A stretch of 64,000 nt of DNA from the NCBI RefSeq assembly GCF_001263415.1, contig NZ_LGTE01000014.1:1-64000 (forward strand). Reading direction: 5' to 3'. The position numbers were made by a program, and so were the translations under genes. The notes below the pieces were generated by a model. The model searched no databases and was not told the DNA's origin. It saw only the letters and a program-made list of their open reading frames with translations. The stretch is from Thermincola ferriacetica. GTDB lineage: Bacteria > Bacillota > Thermincolia > Thermincolales > Thermincolaceae. Position 1 is the stretch's first letter. The number at the start of each line of letters is the position of its first letter. Shown here piece after piece: positions 54,060 through 62,360 of this stretch.

Positions 54060-54596
54060 TCAGACCTCCTGGCTTCGGGTCTTTTCATAAATTAATTCCC
54101 TGGATCGGGCAGGTATCATTTTCTCTATAAAAAATGCAGCCGAAAGAAAGCCCGCAATACTCACTGTAATATGGATGAGAGTAAACCTTAATCCCAGCGA
54201 AGCGCTCTCGTATATTACCAGGGGTAGTTTTGTGCTCGACCATGCCCCCAGGAAGAAAAGCACATAAGCCAACCTGGCTCCTTTTTTTATCAGCACGGCC
54301 GCTACCGGAAAAGCCGCATACAGCGGTCCTGCCGCCGCAGAGCCAAGAATAAAGGCAATCATTATCCCTTTCAGGCCCGACCCTTCACCCATAAGTTTAA
54401 TCATGGTTTCCTTCGGCACCCATACATCAAGCAAGCCCACCAGAATAAAAATGGGCGGTAGAAACAAAAGCATTTCCCTGAAATTTTGCACTGTAATATT
54501 GACAGCTTTCAGTCCTGTAGAATGATCATAGAAATACATACCCACCATTATCAGGGCAAAAACAAAGGCAAAGCTATACCGTCGCAAATTCATCAC
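54060..54596 (-). CDS. Half-size permease (PF03773/ArsP-like), second subunit
   Basis: This 178-residue membrane protein has five hydrophobic segments and the sequence GSAAAGPLYAAFPVAAVLIKKGA, matching one half of the DUF318/ArsP_1 permeases that export arsenicals or related compounds. The normal protein is about twice as long with both halves fused. Here the second half-gene overlaps the upstream half-gene by four bases, so they probably form a heteromer. Substrate unknown. The first helix is preceded by a basic start (MNLRRY). Confidence 0.78.
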   Translation of the reverse strand: MMNLRRYSFAFVFALIMVGMYFYDHSTGLKAVNITVQNFREMLLFLPPIFILVGLLDVWVPKETMIKLMGEGSGLKGIMIAFILGSAAAGPLYAAFPVAAVLIKKGARLAYVLFFLGAWSSTKLPLVIYESASLGLRFTLIHITVSIAGFLSAAFFIEKMIPARSRELIYEKTRSQEV

Positions 54597-55072
54597 ATCA
54601 TCACCCGACTTATTATCACAGTAAAAATCATGGCTACCAGAAAAGCAAAGCTATTCCTTAATAGCGCCACCGTTTTGTTAAAGTAATTTATTTCCGTTGG
54701 CAGAGTCACTATTCCTACAGCCATCAGGGTGGAAACAAAAGCGGCAATCTGGGGATAACCGGCGCCCCCTTTTAACAGGGCTGCCGCCAGCGGAAAAGCG
54801 ACAAACCCGGGAATCAGCGTGACTGAACCAACCACAGAAGCAATGATAATGCCGATAATACCTGATTTTTCGCCCATTAATCGGGAAATGGTAGCAGGAC
54901 TCAAAATTGCCAGGGATATACCGACGAACATCAAAATGGCCAGTAACTGCGGCGCCAGGTTCGCAAAAGATTTCCAGGCTTTAAGAACAGCCATCTTTGT
55001 TTTCTTCCGGTCTTTTGCAAAAGAGTAAAGCAAACCTACAATAGCCAAACCATATAAAATTGCCCCGCTCAT
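54593..55072 (-). CDS. Half-size permease (PF03773/ArsP-like), first subunit
   Basis: This 159-residue membrane protein has about four to five hydrophobic segments and a loop GSVTLIPGFVAFPLAAALLKGGA that aligns with the corresponding loop of its neighbour, so the two halves share ancestry. It lies 14 bases after the PadR gene. The arrangement regulator - half permease - half permease recalls two-gene permeases in Clostridia. The exported compound is not known. Confidence 0.78.
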   Translation of the reverse strand: MSGAILYGLAIVGLLYSFAKDRKKTKMAVLKAWKSFANLAPQLLAILMFVGISLAILSPATISRLMGEKSGIIGIIIASVVGSVTLIPGFVAFPLAAALLKGGAGYPQIAAFVSTLMAVGIVTLPTEINYFNKTVALLRNSFAFLVAMIFTVIISRVMM

Positions 55073-55086
55073 TCAATCCACCACCT

Positions 55087-55440
55087 TCATTCATCGTTGT
55101 CATCCACCGCGGGCAAAGCCGCAAAAGTAGTCAGGAAGAATTCCAGGTTTTTTTTCTTCATCTCGATATCTTCCTTAAATTCAACCAATTTCTTTCTCCC
55201 CAGCCGAGTAATTTTATACCACTTCTTGGCCGGTCCCGGTTCCGAAGTATCCCAGTAAGATTCAACAGCACCCATTTTCTCCAGTTCCTGGAGAGCACGG
55301 TATACAGCAGCGCTATCAGCCCTGTTATGAGGCATTTGCTCTTCCATTTTATTAAATAGGGTTAGTCCGTAGGCGGGTTCCTGAGCCAGGAACAATAATA
55401 CGAATGCAGGGATATGCCGGCCATATCTGCATTTAGGCAA
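55087..55440 (-). CDS. PadR family transcriptional regulator
   Basis: This 117-residue winged-helix regulator has the PadR helix pattern (FVLLFLAQEPAYGLTLFNKM), the wing (SAAVYRALQELEKMGAVESYW) and GPAKKWYKITRLGRKKL, and a C-terminal dimer helix. The start is TTG behind GGAGGTGAG. Two copies of the palindrome TGTTATTAACA overlap its own promoter, indicating autoregulation. The permease genes follow in the same transcript, so it most likely controls their export function in response to a small ligand. Confidence 0.92.
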   Translation of the reverse strand: MPKCRYGRHIPAFVLLFLAQEPAYGLTLFNKMEEQMPHNRADSAAVYRALQELEKMGAVESYWDTSEPGPAKKWYKITRLGRKKLVEFKEDIEMKKKNLEFFLTTFAALPAVDDNDE

Positions 55441-55481
55441 ATATTCTCACCTCCTGCAGCAAATCGCTTTATACATATATA

Positions 55482-55509
55482 TGTTATTAACATTATAGTG
55501 TTATTAACA
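55482..55509. promoter_or_regulatory. Paired operator for the PadR regulator
   Basis: TGTTATTAACA occurs at 55482-55492 and again at 55499-55509, 17 bases apart on centre, each a near-perfect palindrome. One lies in the -35/-10 spacer and one abuts the -10 box. This is the expected arrangement for an autorepressor. Confidence 0.75.
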
Positions 55510-55521
55510 TTTGTTTGTCAA
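55492..55521 (-). promoter_or_regulatory. Consensus sigma-A promoter of the padR-permease operon
   Basis: On the minus strand TTGACA (55521-55516) and TATAAT (55497-55492) are both perfect and are 18 bases apart. The mRNA would begin near 55486, with the ribosome site GGAGGTGAG further downstream. Confidence 0.85.
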
Positions 55522-55557
55522 GAAAAACAACCTCCCGTGCAGGAGGTTGTTTTTCTT
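55520..55557 (-). terminator. Terminator of the DUF1540 gene
   Basis: AAGAAAAACAACCTCC (55520-55535) pairs perfectly with GGAGGTTGTTTTTCTT (55542-55557) over 16 pairs, with a six-base loop. The stem begins in the DUF1540 stop codon and its end touches the -35 box of the padR promoter. Confidence 0.85.
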
Positions 55558-55705
55558 AAGCTTTAGGTTTGAATGTTTCACACTTAGTCTGTTCAGAGTT
55601 AGTTGACCTGGAAACACCGCTATGGTCTACCTGAATCATGGGCGCATTGCACATAATGTTTTTGTTGTAGTGACATTCTACCACATTGCATTTGATATCC
55701 GGCAC
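55556..55705 (-). CDS. DUF1540 protein
   Basis: This protein of about 49 residues has the DUF1540 pattern: IKCNVVECHYN..IMCNAPMIQV, then a C in TKCETF near the end. Four or five cysteines suggest metal binding; some family members are made in sporulating cells. GTG at 55705 is chosen: GGAGGAGGTGATT lies just upstream and family members begin with the equivalent of x-DIKCNV. The longer frame to 55747 would place this ribosome site inside the gene. Confidence 0.82.
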   Translation of the reverse strand: MPDIKCNVVECHYNKNIMCNAPMIQVDHSGVSRSTNSEQTKCETFKPKA

Positions 55706-55814
55706 AGAATCACCTCCTCCGGTCTGGTTTAGTTTTTCCGTCTCCATTTTTAATCTTTCCCTGATACGGGACTAAATATGAATTAATAATATTGTAATGG
55801 TGAAATAACCATTA

Positions 55815-58800
55815 CTATGGCATATTATACCTTTTCAGCAACTCTTCAAATTCCTTTTCAGGAACGGGTTGACTGAAAAAGTAGCCCTGCATTTCATAGC
55901 AATGCTGATTCTTCAGGAAATTCAGTTGTTCTTCCGTTTCAACTCCTTCAGCGATCACTTTCAGGTTCATATTCCGACACAAAACTATGATCGTGGAAAC
56001 AATTGCGGCATCATTAGGGTCACAGGCAATATCCCTGACAAAAGAACGGTCTATTTTAAGCGTATTAATGGGAAAACGTTTCAGGTAACGCAGAGAAGAG
56101 TATCCTGTACCGAAATCGTCAATAGCTATCTGGACCCCCATTTCCCTTAATTTACGCAAAACATCAACAGTATAATCCACATCCTGCATGGCTATACTTT
56201 CGGTTATTTCCAACTCCAAGTATTGCGGATGCAGCCCAGTTTGTTTTAATGTCTTGGCTACCGTATTCACCAAGTTTTGGTGTTGGAATTGGTAGGCGGA
56301 CAGGTTGACCGTCACACGCACGGGCATATACCCGGCATCCTGCCAGGCTTTATTTTGGGCGCAGGCAGTTCGCAGTACCCACTCGCCGATGGGAATAATT
56401 AACCCTGTTTCCTCGGCCAGTGGGATAAATTCTGCCGGAGGAACAAGTCCCAATTCCTTATGCCGCCAACGTATAAGGGCTTCCATTCCCGTAATCCGGC
56501 CCGTCCTGATGCATACCAAAGGTTGATAATAAACCACCAATTCCCGGCGCTCCAAAGCATGGCGCAGGCTGTTTTCCATAGCCATCCGTTCGACAATTTT
56601 TTTGTTCATGGCAGGAGTATATAACTGATACGTATTGCGTCCCTGTTCCTTAGCCCGGTACATAGCCGTATCTGCATTTTTCATCAGGATTTCTGCCTTC
56701 TCTCCGTCACTGGGATATAAGGCAACGCCTATACTGGCGGTGATATAAAACTCATGGCCGCTCAAGGTTACAGGTTTTTGGAAAACCTTTAATATCTTTT
56801 GCGCAATTTTGGCTGCTTCTTTTTCACTTTTGATCTGCGGCAGTAAAAGCGTAAATTCATCGCCGCCCAAACGGGCAATAGTATCGCCCTTTCGTAAGCA
56901 GATACTTAGCTTTTTGGCCACTTCCTGCAGCAACCGGTCCCCAATAGAATGGCCTAACATATCGTTGACCAGTTTAAACCTGTCCAAATCCAGGAACATT
57001 ACTGCCAGCATTTCATTATTGCGTTTGGCATGAGCCAAAGCTACATTGAGGCGGTCATTAAATAAAACCCTATTGGGGATATCCGTTAGAGGATCGTGAT
57101 AAGCCTGGTGGGTAAGCTGTTCTATCATATTACGTTTTTCGCTGACATCGTGGAAAACCAGAACAACACCTATAATTTCTCCCTCTCTATTTTTAATGGG
57201 CGCCGCCGAATCTTCGATAGCATATCTTCTACCGCTTCTATGTATCAATACCGTATGATTAGCCAGGCCTACAATATTGCCTTCACGGAGGCATTTTGTC
57301 ACCGGGTTTTCTACTACCTGACCTGTTGTTTCGTTGATTATGTTAAAGACTTCCAGCAGCGGCCGGCCGCAGGCCTCATCGTTGGTCCAGCCCGTAAGAA
57401 CCTCAGCCACAGGGTTAAGGTAAGTAATGATTCCTTGGCCGTCAGTGGTTATTACGGCATCTCCTATGGAATGGAGGGTTACCTGGGCCCTTTCTTTTTC
57501 TTCCCAAATAGCCTGTTCAGCCTGTTTACGCTCAGTAATATCTCTTACCACACATACCGTGCCGCCTCCTTCTATCAGAGTCAGGGATACCTCCTGGGGG
57601 AAAAAGGAACCGTCTGCTTTGCGACCAACGGCCTCAGTCCGAATATAACCCTGTTTATATAATCCGGGCAAAACTTCCTTTTCAAACCTGTCCCTTTCTT
57701 CTTCATCGTATAAAATATGCCATGTCTTTCCGATAAGCTGAGCAGGATTAGCATATCCGTATATCCTGGCATGGGCTTCGTTCATGTAAGTATATTCCCC
57801 GTTTGTGTTGAGGATAGCCATACCGTCCATGGAAGCCCGCATGGCCGCTGACTGCTGCCGCAGAAGCTCTTCGGTTTTTTTCCGCTCAGTAATATCTCTC
57901 ACGACTTCAATGGCCCCGGTTATTTTACCGGCAGCATCCTTCAGCGGAGCAGAAGTAATCTCGACACACAACAGACCTCTTTTTGATACCGGACATCTTT
58001 CAACGGTTTGGATAATGCCTTGTTTTATGGAAACAGCCACCGGACAACCGGGGCATACCTGTTCTCTGCCCTCGTAAGCTTTGTAACAATATTGACCCAC
58101 CGCTTCTCCCATCAGTTCTTTAAGAATTTTATTCTGGTAAATTACGCGATACTCCCTATCCTGAATACTGATTCCGTCCCCGATCCCGGCAACAATGGCC
58201 TCAATTTTGTTTTTTTCTTCCTCTGCCTTCATCCTGGCTTGCTGCAATTCCAGGAAATTCTGCTGCAGTTTTCCGGCCATGGACCGAAAGTTCACAACAA
58301 GGGAATTCATTTCAGTAAAAGGACTATAAGGCCATTTTATCTCTTCCCGGTTAGAAATCCGACAGGGCAGGTCTGTGGTGACACTAGCCAATTTGGCCAA
58401 AGGGCCTGTCAGGTGTTTGCTCAACAAACTGCCCAACAGAAATGCCACCAGGGTAAATCCAAGCATACCGGCCAAGTAATCAGTGGTATTGTGCAGCATT
58501 TCTTTTAAATAAGGAGCAAACGGTATTTCTATTGCTAATTTCCAGGGAATATCCGGAGCAACAGAGCTCTCATAAACATAGCGAGAATTCTGCCACCTCG
58601 CAAGTTCCGTTAATTTGCCGTCATCGGGCGGCAGCCAGTGGTAAACATTGTTGGCCGGTAAATTTTTCTCGGCCAGTTTTGGTTTGTACCTTTGCATGGG
58701 ACGCAATGCCGGCCGGGTACTCGCGATAACTTTGTTATTTCTGTCGAGAAGGGTAATATCCATTTCGTCACTGTGCCTGGTTGTTATAAGCAAATCAGAA

Positions 58801-59864
58801 ATGTAACCCAGGTTTAAAGCCCCTGCAACAAAACCGCGAAGTTTATCTTTTTGCACAATCGGAATTCCCATGATAACTACCGGCTTGGCGTTACCTACCC
58901 GGGCCAGAAGCACATCACTTATCACAGGTTTCAGGGTAGCCCGCATATCTTTGTAATGCTGACGGTCAGCAAAGTTCGCACCCAGGGAAAGCTTGCCGTT
59001 CTCCCTATACGGCGCAAATGTTATGGCCGTAGCCTCAATATTATCTACATGCACACGGTCAAAATAAGTAAAAGAGTCTTTAATTTGCTCTGTGGCCTTC
59101 TGTAGTTCTTTAGTAGGCTGCATGTTGGACTGGAGAGCAATCTTTCCCAAACTGTTTAATGCATGCAGATGTTCGTAGCGCCAGGTAATCAAATGAGCTA
59201 CAATTTCTTTCGCCTCTCCGGTAATATGTATTTTGTTTCCTGCTGTGAACTGCCGTTGTTGCCTGTTGTTGTTGACTGCGGTAAATATCAGGGCAGGAAT
59301 TAAAATAAAGGCCATAAGAAGATTAAAGACCGTCTGATAAAAAGAAACCTTTCCCTTCTCTTCAGAGTTGAAAACCCATCGGGAAAGCGGCAGGTGGTTT
59401 AGGATCAGACTGGCCACCAGGGCGTTGAATATACCGTTAACACCGAATTTAAGAGTAACCACCAAAACTTCATCCAAATTTAAATGTAGTAAAAAATAAT
59501 TAACCAACCAGCCCAAGGGGAGGCCGAGAAAAAACCAGAAAAGGCCGTCGGCCAATACTAAATTTTCGTTCTTGCGGCGGAAATAAATGCCTACAAAAAC
59601 CGCTTCCAGAATGCCGATAATGAGGGGACAAAACTCCCGTAGCCAGAAAAAAACGGAACCGTATGAAACAGTAGCTGCCACCACGCCCCAAAAAACCCCG
59701 TATAAACCTATCACCAATAACACGGCGATACTGCCAAAAAGCAGATTTACGCCGGGAACTAACGGAAACCCGCCAATATTACCGGCAATTCCAAGCATTA
59801 TTAAAATGGCAAGAAAAATTGCAGACCGTACGGATGAAATCCCCAGTTTGCGGCCAATCAACAT
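55815..59864 (-). CDS. Membrane c-di-GMP sensor with Cache, HAMP, three PAS, GGDEF and EAL domains
   Basis: This protein of about 1349 residues has, in order, a six-helix N-terminal membrane domain (about 1-185), a helix near 205, a Cache-like external sensor (about 220-450), a helix near 470, HAMP (485-545), three PAS domains (560-930), GGDEF with intact RLGGDEF near 1000, and EAL with EALIRW, ITESIAM, DDFGTGYSSL and KIDRSF intact. Both synthase and phosphodiesterase sites look active, so the net output cannot be predicted. The first PAS has a Cys-rich insert (YCYKAYEGREQVCPGC and RCPVS), which may bind a metal, heme or redox ligand. The start at 59864 lies five bases after GGAGG. Monocistronic. 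Confidence 0.92.
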   Translation of the reverse strand: MLIGRKLGISSVRSAIFLAILIMLGIAGNIGGFPLVPGVNLLFGSIAVLLVIGLYGVFWGVVAATVSYGSVFFWLREFCPLIIGILEAVFVGIYFRRKNENLVLADGLFWFFLGLPLGWLVNYFLLHLNLDEVLVVTLKFGVNGIFNALVASLILNHLPLSRWVFNSEEKGKVSFYQTVFNLLMAFILIPALIFTAVNNNRQQRQFTAGNKIHITGEAKEIVAHLITWRYEHLHALNSLGKIALQSNMQPTKELQKATEQIKDSFTYFDRVHVDNIEATAITFAPYRENGKLSLGANFADRQHYKDMRATLKPVISDVLLARVGNAKPVVIMGIPIVQKDKLRGFVAGALNLGYISDLLITTRHSDEMDITLLDRNNKVIASTRPALRPMQRYKPKLAEKNLPANNVYHWLPPDDGKLTELARWQNSRYVYESSVAPDIPWKLAIEIPFAPYLKEMLHNTTDYLAGMLGFTLVAFLLGSLLSKHLTGPLAKLASVTTDLPCRISNREEIKWPYSPFTEMNSLVVNFRSMAGKLQQNFLELQQARMKAEEEKNKIEAIVAGIGDGISIQDREYRVIYQNKILKELMGEAVGQYCYKAYEGREQVCPGCPVAVSIKQGIIQTVERCPVSKRGLLCVEITSAPLKDAAGKITGAIEVVRDITERKKTEELLRQQSAAMRASMDGMAILNTNGEYTYMNEAHARIYGYANPAQLIGKTWHILYDEEERDRFEKEVLPGLYKQGYIRTEAVGRKADGSFFPQEVSLTLIEGGGTVCVVRDITERKQAEQAIWEEKERAQVTLHSIGDAVITTDGQGIITYLNPVAEVLTGWTNDEACGRPLLEVFNIINETTGQVVENPVTKCLREGNIVGLANHTVLIHRSGRRYAIEDSAAPIKNREGEIIGVVLVFHDVSEKRNMIEQLTHQAYHDPLTDIPNRVLFNDRLNVALAHAKRNNEMLAVMFLDLDRFKLVNDMLGHSIGDRLLQEVAKKLSICLRKGDTIARLGGDEFTLLLPQIKSEKEAAKIAQKILKVFQKPVTLSGHEFYITASIGVALYPSDGEKAEILMKNADTAMYRAKEQGRNTYQLYTPAMNKKIVERMAMENSLRHALERRELVVYYQPLVCIRTGRITGMEALIRWRHKELGLVPPAEFIPLAEETGLIIPIGEWVLRTACAQNKAWQDAGYMPVRVTVNLSAYQFQHQNLVNTVAKTLKQTGLHPQYLELEITESIAMQDVDYTVDVLRKLREMGVQIAIDDFGTGYSSLRYLKRFPINTLKIDRSFVRDIACDPNDAAIVSTIIVLCRNMNLKVIAEGVETEEQLNFLKNQHCYEMQGYFFSQPVPEKEFEELLKRYNMP

Positions 59865-60065
59865 AATGCCCTCCAGCGCCATAAGTTTCCAGGTAAAGAA
59901 CAATTCAATATATTTTTCGACATTTAGTAATTTTTTCCTTCACAAATCAAGATATTGTGAGCGTTTTTTACCTGTTCAAAATATCAACTTTTGTATCGTT
60001 CATTTTGATGCAGGGGCATAAGCATTTGTTTGTAGGGCCATAACTAATTCCGAATAGGCGCCAAA

Positions 60066-60095
60066 TTGACTTGCCTGTCCATATCTTGCTATAAT
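60066..60095 (+). promoter_or_regulatory. Sigma-A promoter of the 55-residue gene
   Basis: TTGACT (60066-60071) and TATAAT (60090-60095) with an 18-base spacer lie about 70 bases before the ATG at 60167. Confidence 0.65.
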
Positions 60096-60166
60096 TTTAA
60101 CTGTACTAATACTCCCATCTTTTATTGACGCTTATCAAATGCCTAATATGAAAGGGGAGGCTTTTC

Positions 60167-60334
60167 ATGGATAACCGGGCTCAGCAGCAGAATAACTGTA
60201 ATCACTGTTCGGTAAGTAATCTGCGGAAATTGAAAAAAAATTGGCTGGAAACACAAAATGAAGAAGACAGGGTAAAATATTTGGAAACTTTAAAGCGCTG
60301 CAATGCTAAATTAGTTGATGACAATGAAATATAA
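60167..60334 (+). CDS. Small 55-residue protein with one CxxC motif
   Basis: This frame encodes an N-terminal Gln/Asn-rich segment, the CNHC motif near 11-14, and a long charged helix (SNLRKLKKNWLETQNEEDRVKYLETL) with one more Cys near 45. AAAGGGGAGG precedes the ATG, a promoter lies upstream and a strong terminator follows, so I consider it a real gene. It is too short for family assignment by eye. The CxxC could bind zinc with a partner, and the helix could form a dimer. Confidence 0.65.
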   Translation: MDNRAQQQNNCNHCSVSNLRKLKKNWLETQNEEDRVKYLETLKRCNAKLVDDNEI

Positions 60335-60341
60335 CTGCAGT

Positions 60342-60378
60342 AAAAGAACAAGCCGGGATTTACCCGGCTTGTTCTTTT
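60342..60378. terminator. Bidirectional terminator
   Basis: AAAAGAACAAGCCGGG (60342-60357) pairs perfectly with CCCGGCTTGTTCTTTT (60363-60378) over 16 pairs, with T runs on both sides (ATTTTTTCC to the right). It ends the 55-residue gene and the minus-strand gene, whose stop codon overlaps it. Confidence 0.88.
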
Positions 60379-60574
60379 ATTTTTTCCTTGGCCTGAGAAA
60401 ATAAATCAGCACTACGGCAATGGCAGTCAAACTAAAAATCTTCATTCCAATAGCCAAAGACTTCAGTTGGACTATCGCTATAGCTAAGAGAATGAGCATA
60501 TAGCGGTTCCAACCCTTTTGAAAATAAGCGGCTACCAGGCATCCCACAACAATTAATCCGAAAATTGCCAACAT
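60377..60574 (-). CDS. Small membrane protein, two to three helices
   Basis: This 65-residue hydrophobic protein has helices at about 2-18, 27-40 and 45-60 and ends with a basic tail (RPRKK) inside the cell. AAGGAGCAGAC precedes the ATG. It resembles small uncharacterised Clostridial membrane proteins and has no motif I recognise. It is convergent with the 55-residue gene. Confidence 0.7.
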   Translation of the reverse strand: MLAIFGLIVVGCLVAAYFQKGWNRYMLILLAIAIVQLKSLAIGMKIFSLTAIAVVLIYFLRPRKK

Positions 60575-60844
60575 GTCTGCTCCTTTTCATCAAGTTAATA
60601 GTTATTAAATATTTGACAAGGCAGGGTATTTTCCTCCTAAAGGTACAAACCTATTGCCACAATACTGTCATGCGGGGATATCGCTTGGATTTTCAGACCA
60701 TGCAGATACCCTGTACCGTCCCGACTTTCGTGGTGGTGTCTGGCGGTACGTTTATTTATACAAAAATTGCCTTGAATAGAGAAAAATATAGTGCGTTATA
60801 GTTGGGAAAATTAATTTAGGAAAATATCCGGGAAGGTGGCACCG
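60575..60844 (+). other. Long leader region with alternative pairings
   Basis: This 270-base space before the FMN protein gene can form two mutually exclusive helices: GCAGGGTA (60621-60628) with TACCCTG (60707-60713), or GGTACA (60642-60647) with TGTACC (60712-60717). TTGACA occurs at 60613-60618, but no good -10 lies 17 bases after it. No riboswitch family is recognised. Confidence 0.4.
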
Positions 60845-62299
60845 ATGAAAAAAATATGGGAAAAAGTGTTTTTCTCGTCTTTAGCAATAGCGCTGGGGTA
60901 TCAGGGAGCCAGGTTTCTGGCCAGAAAAATTATCCATGATGTAAGCACCGATGCCATAAGTACGATTATGACAGACCTTTATGATGAGAATTTGTGGGAG
61001 TTTGTTTCAGCGACAACTAAGTTTGGACCACAGGTTATCGTAGAAACCAATTTACGCTCGCAGGAAGGTCAGATGATCAAACGGCCACTGGGTTCTCCCA
61101 AGAAATTTCCAAGCCTCGACCAATTAATGTTTAATATAGGACAGCTTCATATAATGCCTACTCCCCTTGAGCAACCTGTGGATACTAAAGTGGTTATAGG
61201 TAAAAACTGCAAACATCCTTTAATTATAGACCTGCCTATCATGGTCTCCGGTATGGCATTTGGTGCAGCCCTTTCGGAAAAAGCCAAAGTAGCCCTGGCT
61301 AAAGGAGCCAGCATGGCCAATACAGCAACAAATACAGGCGAGGGGCCTTTTCTGCCAAGCGAAAGAAAAGCAGCCAAAAAGCTAATATTACAGTACAACA
61401 GGGGAAAGTGGAATAAGAGTGATGAAATCCTGAAACAGGCCGATGCTATTGAGATTCAAATTGGCCAAGGGGCTACTGGCGGGACAGGGCATAAAAATAA
61501 CGTTGGAATAACCGACTTTAAACTGGCAAAAGGTTTTGGAGTACTTCCCGCTCAAGATGCTGTACTTCATGCACGGCATGCCGAAGTCAGCACTCCATCG
61601 GAGCTTCCCAAACTTGTGCAAAAACTTAAAAGCGTAGCCGGCGATATTCCTATTGGCGTTAAATTTGGCGCCGGTAAGTACCTGGAAATGGATATGAAAT
61701 GGGCAATCGACGCAGGCGTTGATTTTATCACAATAGACGGCGCCGAAGCAGCCACCAAAGGGTCCGCCCCCATACTACAGGATGACTTTGGCATCCCCAC
61801 TATTTTTGCCATTAACCGCGCCGCTCAATTTTTGCAAAAACAGAACTGCCAGGACAGGATTTCTCTGATTGCAGCCGGCAAAATCCGGACACCGGGAGAC
61901 GTACTAAAAGTTTTAGCCTTAGGGGCAGATGCAGCTTATATTGGCGCCATTGCTTTATTTGCCATGTCCCATACTCAGGTATTAAAACCTATCCCCTTTG
62001 AGCCGCCCACTCAACTTGTTTATTATGACGGAAAATATGCAGATAAGTTTGACATAGCATCGGGAGCAAAAAACCTGGCTAAATTTCTCAAGTCCTGTAA
62101 TGATGAACTGATAGAAGGTATCAGGGCACTGGGCAAAACATCTGTCGGTGAAGTCAACAAGGACGACCTGGTAGCGCTGGATGACATTACGGCGAAAGGT
62201 GTAGGAGTACCTTTAGCCTATGAGCCATGCATCACGCCAAATATTTATAACAAAAAAATTCCCCTCTCGACTGAGGGGAAAAGACATGAGGAAGGTTAA
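60845..62299 (+). CDS. FMN-binding glutamate synthase-like protein (GltS central domain only)
   Basis: This protein of about 484 residues corresponds to the FMN-barrel part of glutamate synthase. It has a short N-terminal hydrophobic helix, then VSGMAFGAALS, an ATNTGEGP segment, QIGQGATGGTGH, GVKFGAG, FITIDGAEAATKG and a late AAGKIRTPGD glycine-rich phosphate-binding region. The amidotransferase domain is absent and no CxxxxxCHxxxC cluster motif is seen, so it is unlikely to make glutamate by the usual route alone. It may be an FMN oxidoreductase of unknown substrate. ATG at 60845 is five bases after AAGGTGG; an upstream in-frame GTG lies in that site. A weak hairpin (62307-62329) lies after the stop. 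Confidence 0.85.
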   Translation: MKKIWEKVFFSSLAIALGYQGARFLARKIIHDVSTDAISTIMTDLYDENLWEFVSATTKFGPQVIVETNLRSQEGQMIKRPLGSPKKFPSLDQLMFNIGQLHIMPTPLEQPVDTKVVIGKNCKHPLIIDLPIMVSGMAFGAALSEKAKVALAKGASMANTATNTGEGPFLPSERKAAKKLILQYNRGKWNKSDEILKQADAIEIQIGQGATGGTGHKNNVGITDFKLAKGFGVLPAQDAVLHARHAEVSTPSELPKLVQKLKSVAGDIPIGVKFGAGKYLEMDMKWAIDAGVDFITIDGAEAATKGSAPILQDDFGIPTIFAINRAAQFLQKQNCQDRISLIAAGKIRTPGDVLKVLALGADAAYIGAIALFAMSHTQVLKPIPFEPPTQLVYYDGKYADKFDIASGAKNLAKFLKSCNDELIEGIRALGKTSVGEVNKDDLVALDDITAKGVGVPLAYEPCITPNIYNKKIPLSTEGKRHEEG

Positions 62300-62306
62300 A
62301 GTTAAT

Positions 62307-62329
62307 GCCAAGGTAAAACCCTGGCTTTT
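62307..62329 (+). terminator. Probable terminator after the FMN protein gene
   Basis: GCCAAGG pairs with CCCTGGC (one mismatch) around TAAAA, followed by TTTTG. It lies eight bases after the stop codon. Confidence 0.5.
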
Positions 62330-62360
62330 GCCTGCTATATATTTACCGGCCGTAAAACAT

